Notes: generated by a model not told the origin, from the sequence alone. DNA of 64,000 nucleotides from Phytoseiulus persimilis (GCA_037576195.1 CM075101.1:38936001-39000000); one strand, 5' to 3'. Counted from the first letter of the stretch, positions 1-14,102 are shown. Numbers and translations are program-made.

Positions 1-3000
1 TTCTCTTTACCAAAGATGACCAAAAAGGTCAAGCGTGTCTTTTCTCAGTCTGTAGTCGAATCTGGCAGGAAGTATATGCTGGATGCCCCAACGACGGAGA
101 GCGAGCACGCTCGGGTTTGCTGACTTCACACAGAGTAGAAAACTCAAAAGCTCGAATAGGAGGAAGCATTTCCCTGGGAATCTGATTGTTCCTATCCCAC
201 GAAAACTATAGCTCTTCCCGCTTTCCGGATTGCATCCACATCTGTATGGGAATCCGCCGGAATAGAGACACAGGCTGAACACATGAGTATGACTGAGTAT
301 GAGTCCAACTCGGAGAGGTCAGCGTCGCGTTGATGCTACACGCATGGCTTCATTCTTTTGAAAGCGGTCGTCGTTGATGAATTCTCGATCGTGTGTTCAT
401 TTGCGACTGGAGTCAGATTTTGTGATCGGTATCGGGATCTTTTGGGGGCACACTCTCGTGAACGGGTGTTCCAAGCTCGGGCAACGGGCCATATCTCCGC
501 GGTCAGGCCTGTCAGATGCGAAAAAATTGAAACCAACGTCCAGCCAGAGCGTCTGCGCGATTTCATCGGTCCGTCAGGCTCAACCATGTTCCGTCTCCTA
601 CAAACCGATCAGAACTGCCGTTTCTACGCGTGGGAATTGATCAGATCTATCGTTCTCCGATCAATCTCGTGCACTCAGCGCGTTGTAGAACTGTCTCGCA
701 CTAGAGGGCTGGGTGCAATCACACAAAGGTGGGCGGTCCTATTCTTGTTAGACGACTTGTTGGTTATCACCACCGAAAGGTCTTGTAAGAGCTCTCTGCT
801 GAGAACTCATACTGACAACGGCCGCAACAGCTTGGGAGAGAGCTTAAGCAGTGAGGCGGCAGAAAACAGTCCTCTTACACCAATCCCTCTCGGGGGTCTG
901 CACTCGGACTGGTGCTGTCGAGACAGGCACAGAACAGGATTCGCAAGCAACCAATCCAAGCAGACAGGAACAACGCGACCCGCTCACCCTGGTTACCGAA
1001 GTTCGCTCCAAACTTCTGTGATTGGCTTTTCGGTCGCCGATAAGCTACACTCACTGAATCGACATTCAAGTGTCTGGCAAGACGGGATTCGGCTGTTCTA
1101 ATAAAGAGTTTTGGCAAGGGTCAGCTCGGGAAAAGTATGCGGAGTACCGAATCTGAGCGACCTTGAAGAAGATTCATTCAGTTGTGCCAATGTTTTACCT
1201 CTCGCATCACGCGGCCCGGAGTTATTCATGTCAAGGCTGCCTCGTGAAATGCCGGACGAGCAGCTCCCGCTCAATTGCTGAGGAACTGTGCCGGAATCAC
1301 CTCCGAACTCCAAATCATGTAAATATTCAGCGCTCGGAACCCATCCCCGGGGCGACGACGAGCAATCAAGAACCGCCCACACGTATGATACAAGTTCAGT
1401 GTTTGGCTATCCGTTCGTCTCCTCTCCGGGCAATCGAGAATCGTGCGAATCGAGTCGAGCAATACGATCGGGATTTCGGCTTGAGGGTCATGGTCATCTC
1501 ATTGTCGAAAAGGATGGTCAGGGTAACCCGAGGATCACGTCCGATCTGTCGAATGACTCGATCACTTCACGCCCTCTGAGTAGTTTCCTGACCCTCTCAA
1601 GGAGTTTCGACCCGAACGCGTCTGGAGTATATGGGACGAGAGTGAAGACATTCACGTAATCCCTGGTCGTCACCTGGGATCAACAGCTGACCCAGCGTCC
1701 ACGTCCATTATTCCGCAACCGAAAAACTTTGTTCACTTGTGGTGTTGTGGGCTCAAGCTTGCGGTGAACTCGACGGGTGTGCGCTCCATGCACGGAAACC
1801 TCGTCGGTTCGAATGTTGCGGTCGTGACATTTTTCTTCAGCTCGCCATCGAAGCCTCGAAAACGCTCCTGGTCATCGATCGTTTCGAGGGAAATTCACGG
1901 AAGCGTGGTTTGTGAGACAAGCTCTTGCAGGATCATGACTGCCCGCGGGAGACATAACCGACCGCTTTTTCATGAGCAGAATCAAATTGGCGTGCGCTTA
2001 TCCTTGTTCCAGTTCGTGATGAGCATCGAACCTTCAAGAATCCGTCAAATAGAGCCGGCAGAGGATCTATACCTGAAGTGGCGAATCGCTGCAATGAATC
2101 CGAGGAAGGCGTCGTAATCTACATATACTGTAAAGCCTCGATTATACCGACAATGGATGTCGGAATTCGTTGATATAATCAAGGTTTTTATATACTCTAG
2201 AACCAAGAAGATGAGGGACTACTTTTTTTGACTGAAAACATTGCTGCAAATTCTGGTTGTGTGCACGCGTTCCGTGTGTCACAAAAAAATGCCAGATCTT
2301 GAAAATTCTATCGATGACTGTGAATTCTGGGTATAATTATCGTTGAAGAAGCAGTCTCTTATCTCCCAAATTTTAAGTTGATTGGGGTTGATACATTCGC
2401 GGCTGACGAAGTCTGGGCTTTCAGACACAGCATGTCCCAGATCAAACAGGATTGTTGGGGTCGTTCTCCGAATCGAAAGTCTGTCGCATCGTTCCGAAAC
2501 TATTCTTGGGAAGAGATATAGCAGGTGTACAGGTTATTTGAAGATGACTTTGTCTAGTTCGCAATTCTTCCGCGAGGGCTTCGAGCAAGAGCTTTCAGAT
2601 GGCGTCGAGTGACTATCAGGAATGTGACGGCATGTCGAGATTGACTCGGCAACATCCCGAAAAATGCCCCAAATGATGTATCAAGTCACTCCGCGAGTTC
2701 GATTTCTCCTTGGATGAGATTTTGCGAATAGTGCCGTTTCATGCTTTCGGAGTGTAGCTAGCTTGAACTTTCGTCAAGGCATCATGCGACCCGACTCCTT
2801 AAACTTTTAGCGGGCAGTGGATTCAAACTTTCAGTTCCAGGAGTTTTCGCCCGGTTCGAGGAGCTTGATTTTTATCTGAACGAGCCCCCGCGGCTCTCTG
2901 ACCTGAGATCCCCATGTAGTACGAGTTCACTAGAAGGTAACAGTCCGATTCCGGTCATCGGGCTAGCTAGCTTATTCTCATCACTTCGTGGACCGAGCTG

Positions 3001-5469
3001 AGCGTGGCTCGGCTCCGTATTCTTTCGGTGAGCACAGACGCAACGGAACGATTGCCGTGTGCTCACTGGCCGAGGAAACTGCTTTTGTCTGTCGAATTGA
3101 ATATTTATGAGCAGGTCTGGACATCGGAAACGATTGCCGGCGAGCAGCTCGGTGTTACGGTGGCGCCTGATTCTGGAGGGGTCGTTGGATTTTCGGACAA
3201 GGTTATCGAGAGGGTTCAACGGGCTAAATGCTTGAGAAACAGCCGGATTGTTGGGACACGTGGAGCTCGACAGACTCGATGTCTCGAGCCGACCTCCTCT
3301 CCCGTTGAAGTGCACGACGCACGGACGCCCCTGTAGAGGCGTTCACCGCTCTTTTAGACCTGTAGTATTTGAGCTGTACGATGACAGCTCGACTGAAAAT
3401 CTCGGCTCGGATATTTGTTCGCATATTCGACAGTCACTTCACGTGCGAGGTGCATTCCTCAGAGTTTGGAACGGGCGAATTCAGGAACTCTATAGCCGAC
3501 GCTGCTGCCGCTGCGGGGACGGCAGAGGCGAGTTGCCATATAACGACATTCATGACCTTTCGGGGAGCAGGGGGAGAGAGCTGGGGAGCTCCACGAGAGT
3601 CGACGAGAAGAGACTCGGGAGGTATTTCGGGGCTTGAGTAAATGGGATGCCCCTGAAGTGAAAGTCTCCGAGGAGTTTTTGTCCAATTCAAAATGATGCC
3701 TCCCAGACGCAACAACGACGATGATGCATGTTCTGTGCCTTTGCCAAAAATAGCAGGCGCGACAGAGCTCGACTGCAGCTGGATCTGAGATGAAGGTCTC
3801 TGACGCTACAAGATGCCGATTCACGATCGTAAAAAACATTGTTGACTGGCAATAACACCGTTCGATGAGCAGCGGAACAATCGGTATGGAGTCGAGGACG
3901 AGCTGCCTGCGATTGCTCCTCTCGCGCATCATAAACTGTAATCACTTCTCTTCCATCATCCGGAGTCGCGTGGCGATTCTCGCGACACAAGGCAGACAAC
4001 GCGTGTTCGCTCGGCTGGGCTCGATATTCTCCGATCTCCTCCGTTCGCTCTTCCCGCACGCTCCAATTCGCCGACAAGGATGAAACCCCAGAACTATTTA
4101 GCCCGGTGGAGGAACTTTGGGGAATGCTCTGATGGTGGGGGACTTCAATTGTTTCTGCAGGGCCCGCTCCATAATTGCATCCGTCGGAAAACCTGGAGGG
4201 GAGATCCGCAAACAAAGAGATACGACAGGCTGGAGCGATTTCAATTATTGAGGTTCAGTTAGTTAATTAGCCAGCGGAGTTAATAAGAGAGGGTTTTTAT
4301 CTCGCAGCACCGATCGGCTCGGTTCGATCGTGTAAGGCAGCCTTTTCGGCGAGGCGGCCGTAAACACCAAGGAGGAAGGAATAAGAGAAGGAAAGGCGGA
4401 CGAGCGCCGATGTTGGAAAGGTTCTAGCTCTCACACAGAGCAAGGAAGCTGGAAGAAGATATTTACATTCAAATTGAAGGAAGAGACGGTTCCAAGTGAC
4501 AGTTAGTAGGGCGACAATTCCTCTGCGGTCTAAAAGAGGGATACGCTGAGTGCTTCTCCCTGTCGCTTGCTCAACTTCTCGACTCAGCGCCCAGGCATTG
4601 GAACATAGTCGTCTGAGCGGAGGAAGCAACAGAAGTTCTGTTGCAGATTTTCTGAAGAGTCATTTCGGAGCTCCAATACATACAGTCAGGTGGTCACCTC
4701 GCTCGGAAAATTTGTATCACCATCGCGCGGAGCGAATAAGTGCGCAGTGGGAGCGTTCGTTCCCGGATCCCAAACACTGCCCGCGTCGAGCGCCGAGAAG
4801 TAGATCTCGAACACATTAAACTCCTGCGTACAACGAGATCTTCCTGAGAGACACAGAAAGAACCCCTCGTTTGAAGAGGCTCGCTCATTGAACTTCATCA
4901 AAAGCAACGAGAACGTGAATGAGTTGAAGGAGAGCACCACTTCACTCTGACTTTCTCGTCGTGAATCAACGGAGTCGATTGACATCATGGCTTCGTAGAC
5001 CATCAGTTCACCACAAAGCTCGTGCTCCGGAGTTCCCACTGATTCCAAAGGAATGAACAAGAATCATTTTCCGAAAATCAATGAAAAAAACGTTCCGGAC
5101 GCGCTTCCTGTGCTTTTTCAGCGTTGAGGACATGGAGTTCAGAGGAACCCCAGCCGTCGAGGGCTATATCCGCAGAAATTCTCGCGTGTTTCGAATGTCA
5201 AGCTCAGCTCCAACGGGAGAAGAATGCCTCGACTACATCCTCGACTGAAATCGGAATGGAATCCCCGACATCACCAGGCGGATCCGGGAAAGCTCCCAAC
5301 GCGGCAGTCAGCTCTCTCCTGGAACGCTCGGCAGGCTTTAGAGTGAGACGCCTTCAAGACAGGCTTTCCGAACAAGGCCCCCACCGATGGGCCTACAGGC
5401 GGGGGTCACCAACCAGTGAAGTCGCTCAGGAAGGCGGCTCCGTACGATGAATGTGGGCGAATTCGCATT
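1..5469. other. Gene-poor stretch, nothing recognised
   Basis: I found no exon chain here that I could tie to a known family. The longest open frame (358-1101, plus) has no family motif, no ATG at its first codon, and no supporting splice or polyadenylation signals. A minus-strand frame at 7-282 faintly recalls the end of a DDE transposase but not well enough to call. Treat the stretch as intergenic or long-intron DNA. Confidence 0.5.
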
Positions 5470-5910
5470 ATGCGTCTGTCAGCTCGCTCGATCATTATCT
5501 TCTGCTCCCTCTTAATAAGCATCAATCTTCCCCGGACGACCAGCTGCCCTCGTGGAAGCTATCATTGTAGTCTGTACACGACTACGAGCAATATGCTCGG
5601 TCGATCTGTCTCCCTTGCTCCTGGAGGCAAGCTTTCTCGGCCAGTCGGCTACCTCCGATCGTGGCATGTGAAAGGCTTTCGATATCAAGAATATTGGCAA
5701 CGTGAAATCTTGTTGGCCCCGTCAAATCGCGCTTATGAGACCATACTTATTAGCTTCTCCGACGTACCTATGAATACCTCCGATTGGCTGCGCGTGACGT
5801 TCCCCCACAAGGGAAAAAAACTTTCTCCGACAGCTTTTGAAGCTGTCGCTCCTGCCACAGCGGCTGCGGCTGAAGGCGCTAAAATTAGTTGCTCGCTTAT
5901 AGCGTTTTGA
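5470..5910 (+). CDS. Possible secreted protein ORF with signal peptide
   Basis: An ATG at 5470 opens a 146-codon frame. It starts with a basic n-region (MRLSAR), then a hydrophobic run (SIIIFCSLLISI), then a polar stretch with the first cysteines (TTSCP), which is the shape of a cleavable signal peptide. The rest of the frame has no motif I recognise and ends in an alanine-rich segment. No paralogue, splice site or AATAAA supports it. It could be a chance ORF or one exon of a gene. Confidence 0.25.
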   Translation: MRLSARSIIIFCSLLISINLPRTTSCPRGSYHCSLYTTTSNMLGRSVSLAPGGKLSRPVGYLRSWHVKGFRYQEYWQREILLAPSNRAYETILISFSDVPMNTSDWLRVTFPHKGKKLSPTAFEAVAPATAAAAEGAKISCSLIAF

Positions 5911-8900
5911 AAGAAGAAAAGAACCGCACGCGAGTCCCGAAAGACCTGGGCAGCTGCACTCTTTGGAGCGTTCGACCTCAGGAGAGTGGACTACTTGGAA
6001 GCCGCTTTCTCTGGCTTCAACCAGTGGTCTGGGTCTCGAGTCTCCGACCGTTTTCCATTGAGGGATTCCGTTTCGTCCATTTTCGAACCCATCTCCCGCT
6101 CGTCGCAACGCTGCCGATCGCCCGTCTGACACCAGCCGGCTTCCCCGGTTCGTTCGCCAGTCGGGGAAGACGAGGGATGGCAAGCAGACGGGCAGGCGCG
6201 CAGTCACTTTCTAAAACATCCCAAACAGCGTTCTGCGAACGTCAAAGAAAAGCTTGACACGCTTCCCCCCCCCCCCCATGCGCGGTCATTAGATTGCTCG
6301 GAATCGTTTTTTCCCCCAGTGAGTCACCGACTGACTGCGCTGAACGTTTTCAGAACAGGACGTCGACAACGACTTGGATGCAACGCCGGATCCGACCGCA
6401 GACCTGAACCTGGACGTTGGATAGGAGAGGAACGAGTTGAAAGGAGGCTCTGTGAACTTGCCACTCTGTAGAACACGGATCGTTCGACGTCGGGTCATCA
6501 TCTCCGATTTCCTCCTTTGCGTGAGCCAATTCTCCCGATGTTAAAGGTCAAACTCCCAAAAATCTGTGCGCCCTAGTCCGGGCGCAGCGGCTGTATCGCT
6601 GTTTGGAGTGACGTCGTAATCGAGGACATGATTCATATCGCCCGACTGGCCTGGTTTCGTTTCTGTGTGTTCCTCCGTTCCTTTCTCGGACGCTTGGAAC
6701 CCGGCCATCGATGCGAGGACGGTGGTCATTCTCGAGCTGCTGCTTCGAGCCACGAGAATTGCATCCATGGCGTGGGAGGTCATCGGTGGTGTAGAAGTGT
6801 TCGTGTCCAGCACCGAATCATGACCGTAAACAGAGTAAAAGCACTCATTTACAGAAATCTTCACGTTCGGCGGGAAGAGGTTGTTCTCAACGAAGGGAGA
6901 GGAAACTCCGCGGAATTGATAGAAGCGACCGAATAGCTCAACGATCCAATTCTTGGTCTCTAATATCCAGATACTCTGCAGAGACCCATTGTTACTCGTG
7001 AATACCTGAACTTTTCAGATGTCGTGGATTGAAATCCGCAGCGTTCGTCGGCCCTGCGAATGTAATTTTCTCCCCCGAGGCTTCTTCCCTCATCCGACCT
7101 CTTTCTACGAAGGCCCGCAGGAGAGGTTGCGGGAAGCTCGGGGAATTCCTCCAGCAAGCTCGGCACGGGTTGTCTCCGTGGGAGCCGCGGGACCCTCCGG
7201 GACAGGTCTCCCGTCGAAATCCTGAACGAAAATCGATTCCCAAGGATGATTCGATAGTTACATCCGAATAAATTCATCGCTCCGCTCCGACAATCTCAAA
7301 CATCAGCGAGCCCTCCCCTCTCCGAGTCGAAGCATGACTTTATTTCCCGAACGAGGCTTTTTTGCACATGAAGCTCAGAGCTTCGACTTGCAAATATTAT
7401 TCCTTCTCCCGCGCGCGACTTCGTTCCTCGATGCGCGCGTTCACTCAGTTAGCTTGCGAATAATTCACAGAACGAACGTCTCGACGGCCCCGTCGCGGCC
7501 TTTACTGGCTCACTTTTTTTTGTGCGGCTTCTGACACCAATTCGCAGAAACTGCGATGGAGCACGCTTTGAGCCGGTGGTAACTACGAGCCGTACGGCGC
7601 TCCCGGCGCTTCCTTTGTCGTTCTGTGCCGATTCCCGCATCGTAGGTCTCGAGTGTTTCCGCCGGTGCACTTTCCGAAAACCCCAACATAGAGCCCTCTG
7701 CCCTGCCTCTTACCAAAAAGCTTTCACAAGGTTCCAACAAAGCTGCTCTCCGAGGACGCGCTGCGGATAACGAATCGTGTCACTTCGTAGCATATCATCG
7801 TAAATAGAAGCTCTTCTCCCGCGTTTTTAGAAGAAGCGGATCCCGCTGAGCCAGGCGCACAAGCTACAAGTGGAAATAATCAAGGGGCCTCGTAGTCCTC
7901 CGTCTTCGGCTTGATCGAATGACTTTTCGTCGGGACTCGGAAACAGACGACACTCGCCAAGCGGCCTATCTTTTATTTATTCATTGACTTTAGTTGTCAC
8001 ATCAATCACTATCAGCCAACTAGCCAAGCTTTCGTGATCTGATCACACACTTGACCGGATTTTCCATTCTCCGGGTTTGGCCGAAGGGCCAGGAACTTCT
8101 CGTGAACGACGAAAATCGGCAGATTCTGTCTGCTCTCGAAAGCTCCGACTGCGCAGAGAAACGTTTGGTGTATTACGCTCCTCAGCAATGTGTACTCCGT
8201 CCGAAAGTTTCGCTTCGTTCAATAGAATCGTTGCAGTGGACGTTTCTGCATCGTCGCCGGTCTGTTATCGGGAATACTCGCTATGTGCCGCGGTATAAAT
8301 ATTTATTAGTAGATTCAGCGAGCTCGCCGGAGTGGCACGATACTTGGAACCGGGTTTGGGTTCCGAGCAGGCGTTCTGAGAACAGGTAGTTCCCGCTCAG
8401 TAGTCGCTACCCGCTCAGTAGTATCTATGACGTGTTTTCGTTCTTGTTCCGTGTATCCGGGAACATTCCTCAAACTTTCTCCGGAACGATTCAGGTAATC
8501 CAATAATGTTGTCATCGTCAGCCGCCGCCGTCTGAGAGGTCGAGTTGACGAGAAAGCCAATGGATCGTGGAAGCGATTATTTTTCTCGACGAGCATCCAA
8601 CAGACAGCAATTCTCGGAAGAGTAGAGAACAGGTGACGCAGAACCCTCGTCGACGTGATCCGACTCGCAATAAACGGCGAAATCTCTCGCCCGACAAAAC
8701 GTAACGCCGAACAGAGAGAAATAGACATCCGTTAGACAGTCCGTCGACTAGGGCCTGAACATCTTCCCCGCAACATCACGTGCCTCGAATTCCGATGAGT
8801 AACTCCGCTCCGGGTCGACTGGCCGGTCGGAGTCCTTGATGTACTTCTGTCATCTTCGGTAATCCGCTGCCCTCTTCCCCCGGCTCAGAGACTAAACTCA

Positions 8901-8980
8901 AACTCTAATTGCATTCCAATCAGGCAGATGGTGGTAGGTCCCGACCGCGTTCACTCACCAACGGCGATTGAGGGAAACGT
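5911..8980. other. No recognised gene; poly-C tract
   Basis: No supported coding signal. There is an uninterrupted run of 13 C at 6265-6277. A minus-strand frame at 6541-6864 has a protein-like composition (acidic, Ser/Thr rich, ending in DFWEFDL) but no family and no splice support. Confidence 0.4.
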
Positions 8981-9481
8981 TTGCCTTCGCGCACCGAAGC
9001 CTCGAGCGACTGTTCTGGAGGAAACAACAGCCCACTGCAGCAGCATAACTCCGGCTCCGAACAAGGCTCGTCGGAAGACTACACTCCGAGCTCGACAGCG
9101 CGGTCGAACAGACAGAGGTTTGAACCCAGCTACGGGAAGCGGGCAGTCGGAAAGCTGGTGGCGCCGCCCTGGATTACCGAACGCTCTCGAAAGTCTCAAA
9201 AGTCACGACACAGGACTTCGCTTCGTTCTCTATCTGCCGCCACGACCGACAGTTGTGGGGAACTCGACCGCTGGGAACGCACGCAAAAGCTTCTGGGACG
9301 ACGCATGGCCTGGCTGCACTTTCAGCTCGCCTGCCTGGAAGTCATGGAGGGCCCGAGTGAAACCGTCGGGAAACTCGTTCGCCTTATTGATGCTGGAGCT
9401 CTCTGTCTGCCAGGACCCATTGTCTGCATTCTGGGAGTCGCATTGCCTGCGGCATCCATCACATCGAGATTTTGCGACTAG
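8981..9481 (+). CDS. Weak candidate exon, unknown protein
   Basis: An open frame without an ATG runs here. Its first half is Ser/Gln/Asn rich. Its second half could form helices (ELDRWERTQKLLGRRMAWL, then a hydrophobic stretch around LCLPGPIVCILGVALPAA). Another long frame overlaps it at 8928-9650 and I prefer this one only on composition. I see no acceptor or donor that fixes it, so it may be noise. Confidence 0.15.
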   Translation: MPSRTEASSDCSGGNNSPLQQHNSGSEQGSSEDYTPSSTARSNRQRFEPSYGKRAVGKLVAPPWITERSRKSQKSRHRTSLRSLSAATTDSCGELDRWERTQKLLGRRMAWLHFQLACLEVMEGPSETVGKLVRLIDAGALCLPGPIVCILGVALPAASITSRFCD

Positions 9482-10795
9482 TAGGGAATGCATAGTTTCA
9501 TCAATCCCAATCACAGACGTGGTAACGCGAGAGCGCTACTACGATATTCACGATTTTTCCGTGGAGCTCCTCCGGGGGCGAAACCTACGACAGCCCCCAA
9601 ACAAAGCCGCGGTTCCCTTGGAGTCAACACTTGACGTAACCCTGTCGTAATCATCGGTGCTACGACGACTTTCATCATAGTCGTTCAAGCAGCCCCGCAT
9701 TCCTTGGCCGCTCCTACCGCAGAACGACAAACTGCTTAATATCATCTTCAGAAAAAGGAGAGACGGGAATCTGGTTTGAAATCACACAGTTATCCGTTTT
9801 TCCCGAACAGAGGTCGCGGAGAGTCACGATACGATCGAAAGTTACGTGTATTTGTCGCTTGGAAGAAAACGATGTGACTCGGCCCCGTTTCGGAAGACGG
9901 AGAGCTACACGTTTACATGGAGCGCTCCAAATCCTGAGCACGATCCACCCGGAGGTCTTGGAAGCATCTGATTCGACAGAGAGCAGGAACAGGTGATGTC
10001 CCATGCTCTCGGAACACTCGGATTGTTTGCGTACCGTGTCGGTGTATCAGGGAAAGGTTCCGTTGTTTACGTGAGGTTCCCCAAGTCTCTCAGAGACAAT
10101 TCAAAACGTCCATGACTTGCAGGACGCTATGAAAGCGAACGAAGCGACGAGGCATGTCTGACGAGCCTCGGGCCCGTCATTCGGGCCGGCATTCAGGCCG
10201 ACATGTAATCAGCATACTCCTTAAGAGGACTCAGCGCCTTGAGCACTCAAGGGCCCCTGTTCTCCTTTCTCATTGTGAACAAGAGACCATGTATGTCAAT
10301 CGCTCGCCCGCCCGCCCGCCGGCTGAGTTGCTCGTTCATCCAGTCGCAAACACTCGCTCCCATACATATAATCAGTGTTTCTTGATCGTTGCGGAAGGAC
10401 TCTGTCGAACGTGTCAACATGATGGGGTGAAATGACGGCATCTCGGCTCCTGATCCGAGACCCAATTTTTTCAGGTTGAGGCTCAGGAAAGCATCACATC
10501 CGCTTTTCACTGATTCGTGTGTCAGTGAAGTTCCCACTGAGTTGAATAGTGCTTCCATATGTGGGGGAGGGCCAGGAAGAGAGAATTCTCGCGATTTTGT
10601 TCCAAAACCGGGCTCGTTCCGGGAACGGTCAAATCAGGATTCAAGATGTGAGACAGCATTAACCTCTCTACGTCTCCACTTGGCTTTGTTATAAATCGAT
10701 GCTGGGGACGCATAATACATATCGCAGACCTCCCGAAGCTCATTGCTTCGCTGGAGTGGCTACTTTTCAAGTTGCTGAGAGGGAATGTGAAGAGA

Positions 10796-10815
10796 AAAAG
10801 GTTGGGAGCCGCTGT
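10796..10815 (+). repeat. hAT/Charlie-type terminal inverted repeat remnant
   Basis: The sequence AAAAAGGTTGGGAGCCGCTG matches the usual 3' terminus of hAT (Charlie-like) elements, whose consensus is close to AAAAAGTTTGAGAACCNCTG. I did not find a matching 5' terminus nearby, so this is an isolated or strongly decayed end. The similar and better supported end at 48432-48451 gives context. Confidence 0.45.
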
Positions 10816-12493
10816 TCTAGGAGTATCGAAGCCATTAAGATCCTCAGACCTATGTGCTTCAAGTGGGTTCTGCTCCTGAAATATCGTAGTAGAAATGTGA
10901 AGCCATTCCTCCTGGCAGTCTCCGACGCGTAGACGGAATAGTTCGTGCACTTTGATGTTTGCAAAACACATCAAGTGGAAGATAGTGGCATTAATTAGTT
11001 TGATCAAACACGCATTACTCGCTGTGCATGTCCCGTCTGTCGTCCCATGTGGCCTTCCGGAGTACAATTACCGCATCGCGAACGAGGTGCGAGCAGCGAC
11101 CTGGATTGGGGAGGTTACTCGCTGAAAGGCTGTTCGTTTGGAGAAGCGAACGACAGAGTAACAGAAAGGCAGCCGATGAAAGAAAAGTAGACGCGGCAGA
11201 TCGAGAATATTTCGCTTGCCGCATCCTGCCGTAATCATCATTTCATCTCTGGATCATCTATACATAAAGAGAAAACATGATTTGAAAAAAAATTTCATTC
11301 CATCCACCGCCGCAGACCCGCTCATGGAGAAGCCTCAAACTTGTAGCTGGTAGACTGGTGGACGCACTTAGGGGTTACGAGGATTCGCCGTATGGTTGCC
11401 CCAGCCGCGGCCTGCGGTGTGAGATATCATTCTCCACTATGGCGAGTGATTATTCAATAAAGAAATTGATGGAGGTCGCTTGTCAGCTTCGCACACCGGA
11501 TGGGAGACGGGACAGATTCCCCATTCCTTCCGTCGACTCTCAATGATCTTGCTACTGATTGAAAAGGTTCCGGTATTTTTCCCGTCTCTGAAACGACTCG
11601 TTCCGCAGGTATCATCTCGCCCGTTCGATGCAGGTGTCCTCATCAGCAGTTTCTCTGGAAAGTCTCGCCGGAAACATCGAGATAAAGACACAACGTGAGG
11701 CGGCGGAGCTGAGTGAATATTATTTTCGAGAAAGTTTGGAGAGATACGGGAAACGAGGGGGGTGAAATCGGTGGAGCGAGGTAAAAGCAACAATGTGGCT
11801 TTCTGAGCTTGAAGGACTATTAGTAGTCAATTTGCTGGAATTCCGCAGGGCTGTCGTGGTTCCGCCGTGGGATCGTCGTGATAGATCGCGTTCACATACT
11901 AGACATAGAACGTTCCCTCGAACTGTGACTCGGAGCCAGCACTAATCGTTCCAACTCCTTCCGATGATTTCAGCTCGAGAAAGCACTTACGCGCATTTGG
12001 CTCATTTGTCTAGTCTCGCTAGTGGGTGGATAATGTTCTTCATGTTGGGGGGAACGCCACTCGGACATTTTCGAGAGAACGAGGATAGACTCCGAGACAG
12101 ATGACGAAGTTCAGCTACGCTGCCTGTTACACCCGCCTCCGTGCGTTTGTCGGGGTTTCTCAAGCAGTCGAGGAGGACCTGTTCCGAGGTTCAACGTCCG
12201 TTAACCAGGCAGAACTGAAGGTATTCCAAGGTTCTCATCGTCTCAAACTTTCATCATTCTCGAGAACAGACTGAGCAGCAATTCCAAGATTTCGAATTGA
12301 GGGCGGAGTGCTCAGTTAGCAACCGGAATCACCCCCAAAGCCTCCTCGGGCAAGCGACTAGGAAGATGAGGGACTTTTGCATCGAACTTTACGAAGGACA
12401 GGTGTTCCTTGAACATAAAGCTCGTGGCAATTGCAGGGTCCCTCTCCGTGTGAGATTATTGGGAAGTTCCAAACGTTTCTCGGAAACTTAGCA

Positions 12494-12517
12494 CCCCCCC
12501 CCCCCCCCCCCCCCCCC
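12494..12517. repeat. Poly-C tract, 24 bases
   Basis: Twenty-four consecutive C. Together with 13 C at 6265-6277 and 17 G at 26212-26228 it shows that long C/G homopolymers are tolerated here. Lengths may carry assembly error. Confidence 0.9.
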
Positions 12518-14102
12518 GAGACCATGATTTCTCGTCGAGGGAAAGTTCACAACCGTGGAAACTTCGACAGAAACAAATAGCTCGTCCCAAGGATTGAGTT
12601 CACAGCTGCGGACCGTCGATGTCTCAGATCCTTGGTGGGTGACCAAGGCCCAGCTCGATTCGATCGAGCGGCCTTCACAACCCTGAATGCCTCACTAGAC
12701 AGCCTGGGGTTGCCCTGCCTGTCCGTCTCCGAGAATACGGATGTCCGCCGATAGGGGAGTTCTGGTGATTCGAAGGGATCAGGCACTGATCATGAAACAT
12801 GCCGAATTCGGAACGCTGCGATCGAACACTGGGAGGAAACGTGGCTATCGGAGTCTGTGACGACAGAGATCAGCGCATATGCCACCAATCGACGAACAAA
12901 CCGGTCAACGGATATGAAGCCATCTCAGCTCTCGCGGAATAGAATCGGAAATAATCTAGTAGACATTCTAAAATGACAGTTCTCGATGACTGGGCCTCAA
13001 GCGTCATGACGCAACTACCGCCGCTCGCTGAGGTATCCGAGTGAACCTTTAACAAATCCCTCCCGAGATAGACTGTGAGATAGAAAAGTCTTCCACGTTT
13101 CCTCTTCTGTCAAGGCTCAGGCGTCAAGGTTTGAAGACTGACTCGACCGCGTGGAGCTGAGGTGCGTTTAGCTTCCTTCACCCTGTCTCCTCCCTCACTT
13201 GATTTCCGCTCGTTTTCTCCCCTCTGCGCTCAGATCGTTCAAAAAGACGTTCCATAAGAAACGCATGAAACTTCCAATCGAACGCTCAGGGGACCAAAGC
13301 TTGAGTCCAACTGAACTCTCGCTTCGAATCGCGGGAGAGCTAGCTTACGAAATAATTTAATCCAGGGCGCAGGCTGCGTGAACCTCCGACAGCCACCACA
13401 TGTCGGAAATAGCAACCTCTTACGAGGAAAGCTCACAAGGCAACGCGCCGCACTCGACCAACAAGTCGCTGATTTAGCTTAGCCGAAAACGCCATTCAGA
13501 ATAGAGGCGGAACCTACTGGAGGAGCGGGTGCTTCCCAGTGGGGCCTCATAGTATCTGCTCAGTTTGGGCAGAAAACAGAATAGTAATCAGCCGTGTCCG
13601 GGAATTGATTCCCCTTTCCCATTCATCGCTTCATCACGCTTCGTTTCGCGACCGCGATCGCTGGAACTGATTGTTCCAGGCATCTCGTGATCCGGGGGTC
13701 GGTCGGATGCATGCAGCGGGTTCCGTAACCCAGGGAGTGCAAGGATCGCGGGAATCCGCTTGGTGTCCCTGAGAAACTAGGCGCCTAGCTAAGTATTCTG
13801 TAAGACAGAGAACAGACTGATCAATTCGGAAACTCCCGTCGAACGCTCGGTCTGTCAGGGTTTGCGGAGGATACATCGCGATTTTTTCCCATTCCCTCTC
13901 CCATGGTCGCTGCCCGGTTGCGACTGCTGCTACCTCCATTGATGCCACGGTTTCCGTTGTCAAACGCGGTTCAGCAGCTCGCTCAACCCCGCGCGCTCCA
14001 CGATTGGTTATTTCGAAGCGAAGTGTTGCTCGCTCGACCTCGAGGAAAAAAGGGAAATCAATGCGAATCCATTTTGCGACCTGGTTGTGTGTTTCGACAA
14101 AC

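Larger units (their letters stand above)
9482..14102. other. No recognised gene; hAT-like terminus and long poly-C
   Basis: No supported gene. The stretch holds a hAT-like terminal sequence (10796-10815), a GCCC microsatellite near 10304-10320, and a run of 24 C (12494-12517). A 181-codon minus frame at 10522-11067 crosses the hAT-like terminus and has no family motif. Confidence 0.4.

Noticed and set aside
7..282. P-element or THAP9-type transposase end
   Set aside because: The phrase RKDTLDLFGHL resembles the catalytic tail region only weakly, and the flanking frame does not match.
358..1101. 247-codon ORF as a gene
   Set aside because: It has no ATG at the start, no motif, no splice or polyadenylation signal. 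In sequence with this composition a few frames of this size are expected over 64 kb on two strands.
8928..9650. 240-codon ORF as a gene
   Set aside because: It overlaps a more protein-like frame and has no recognisable motif; listed only through the alternative frame at low confidence.
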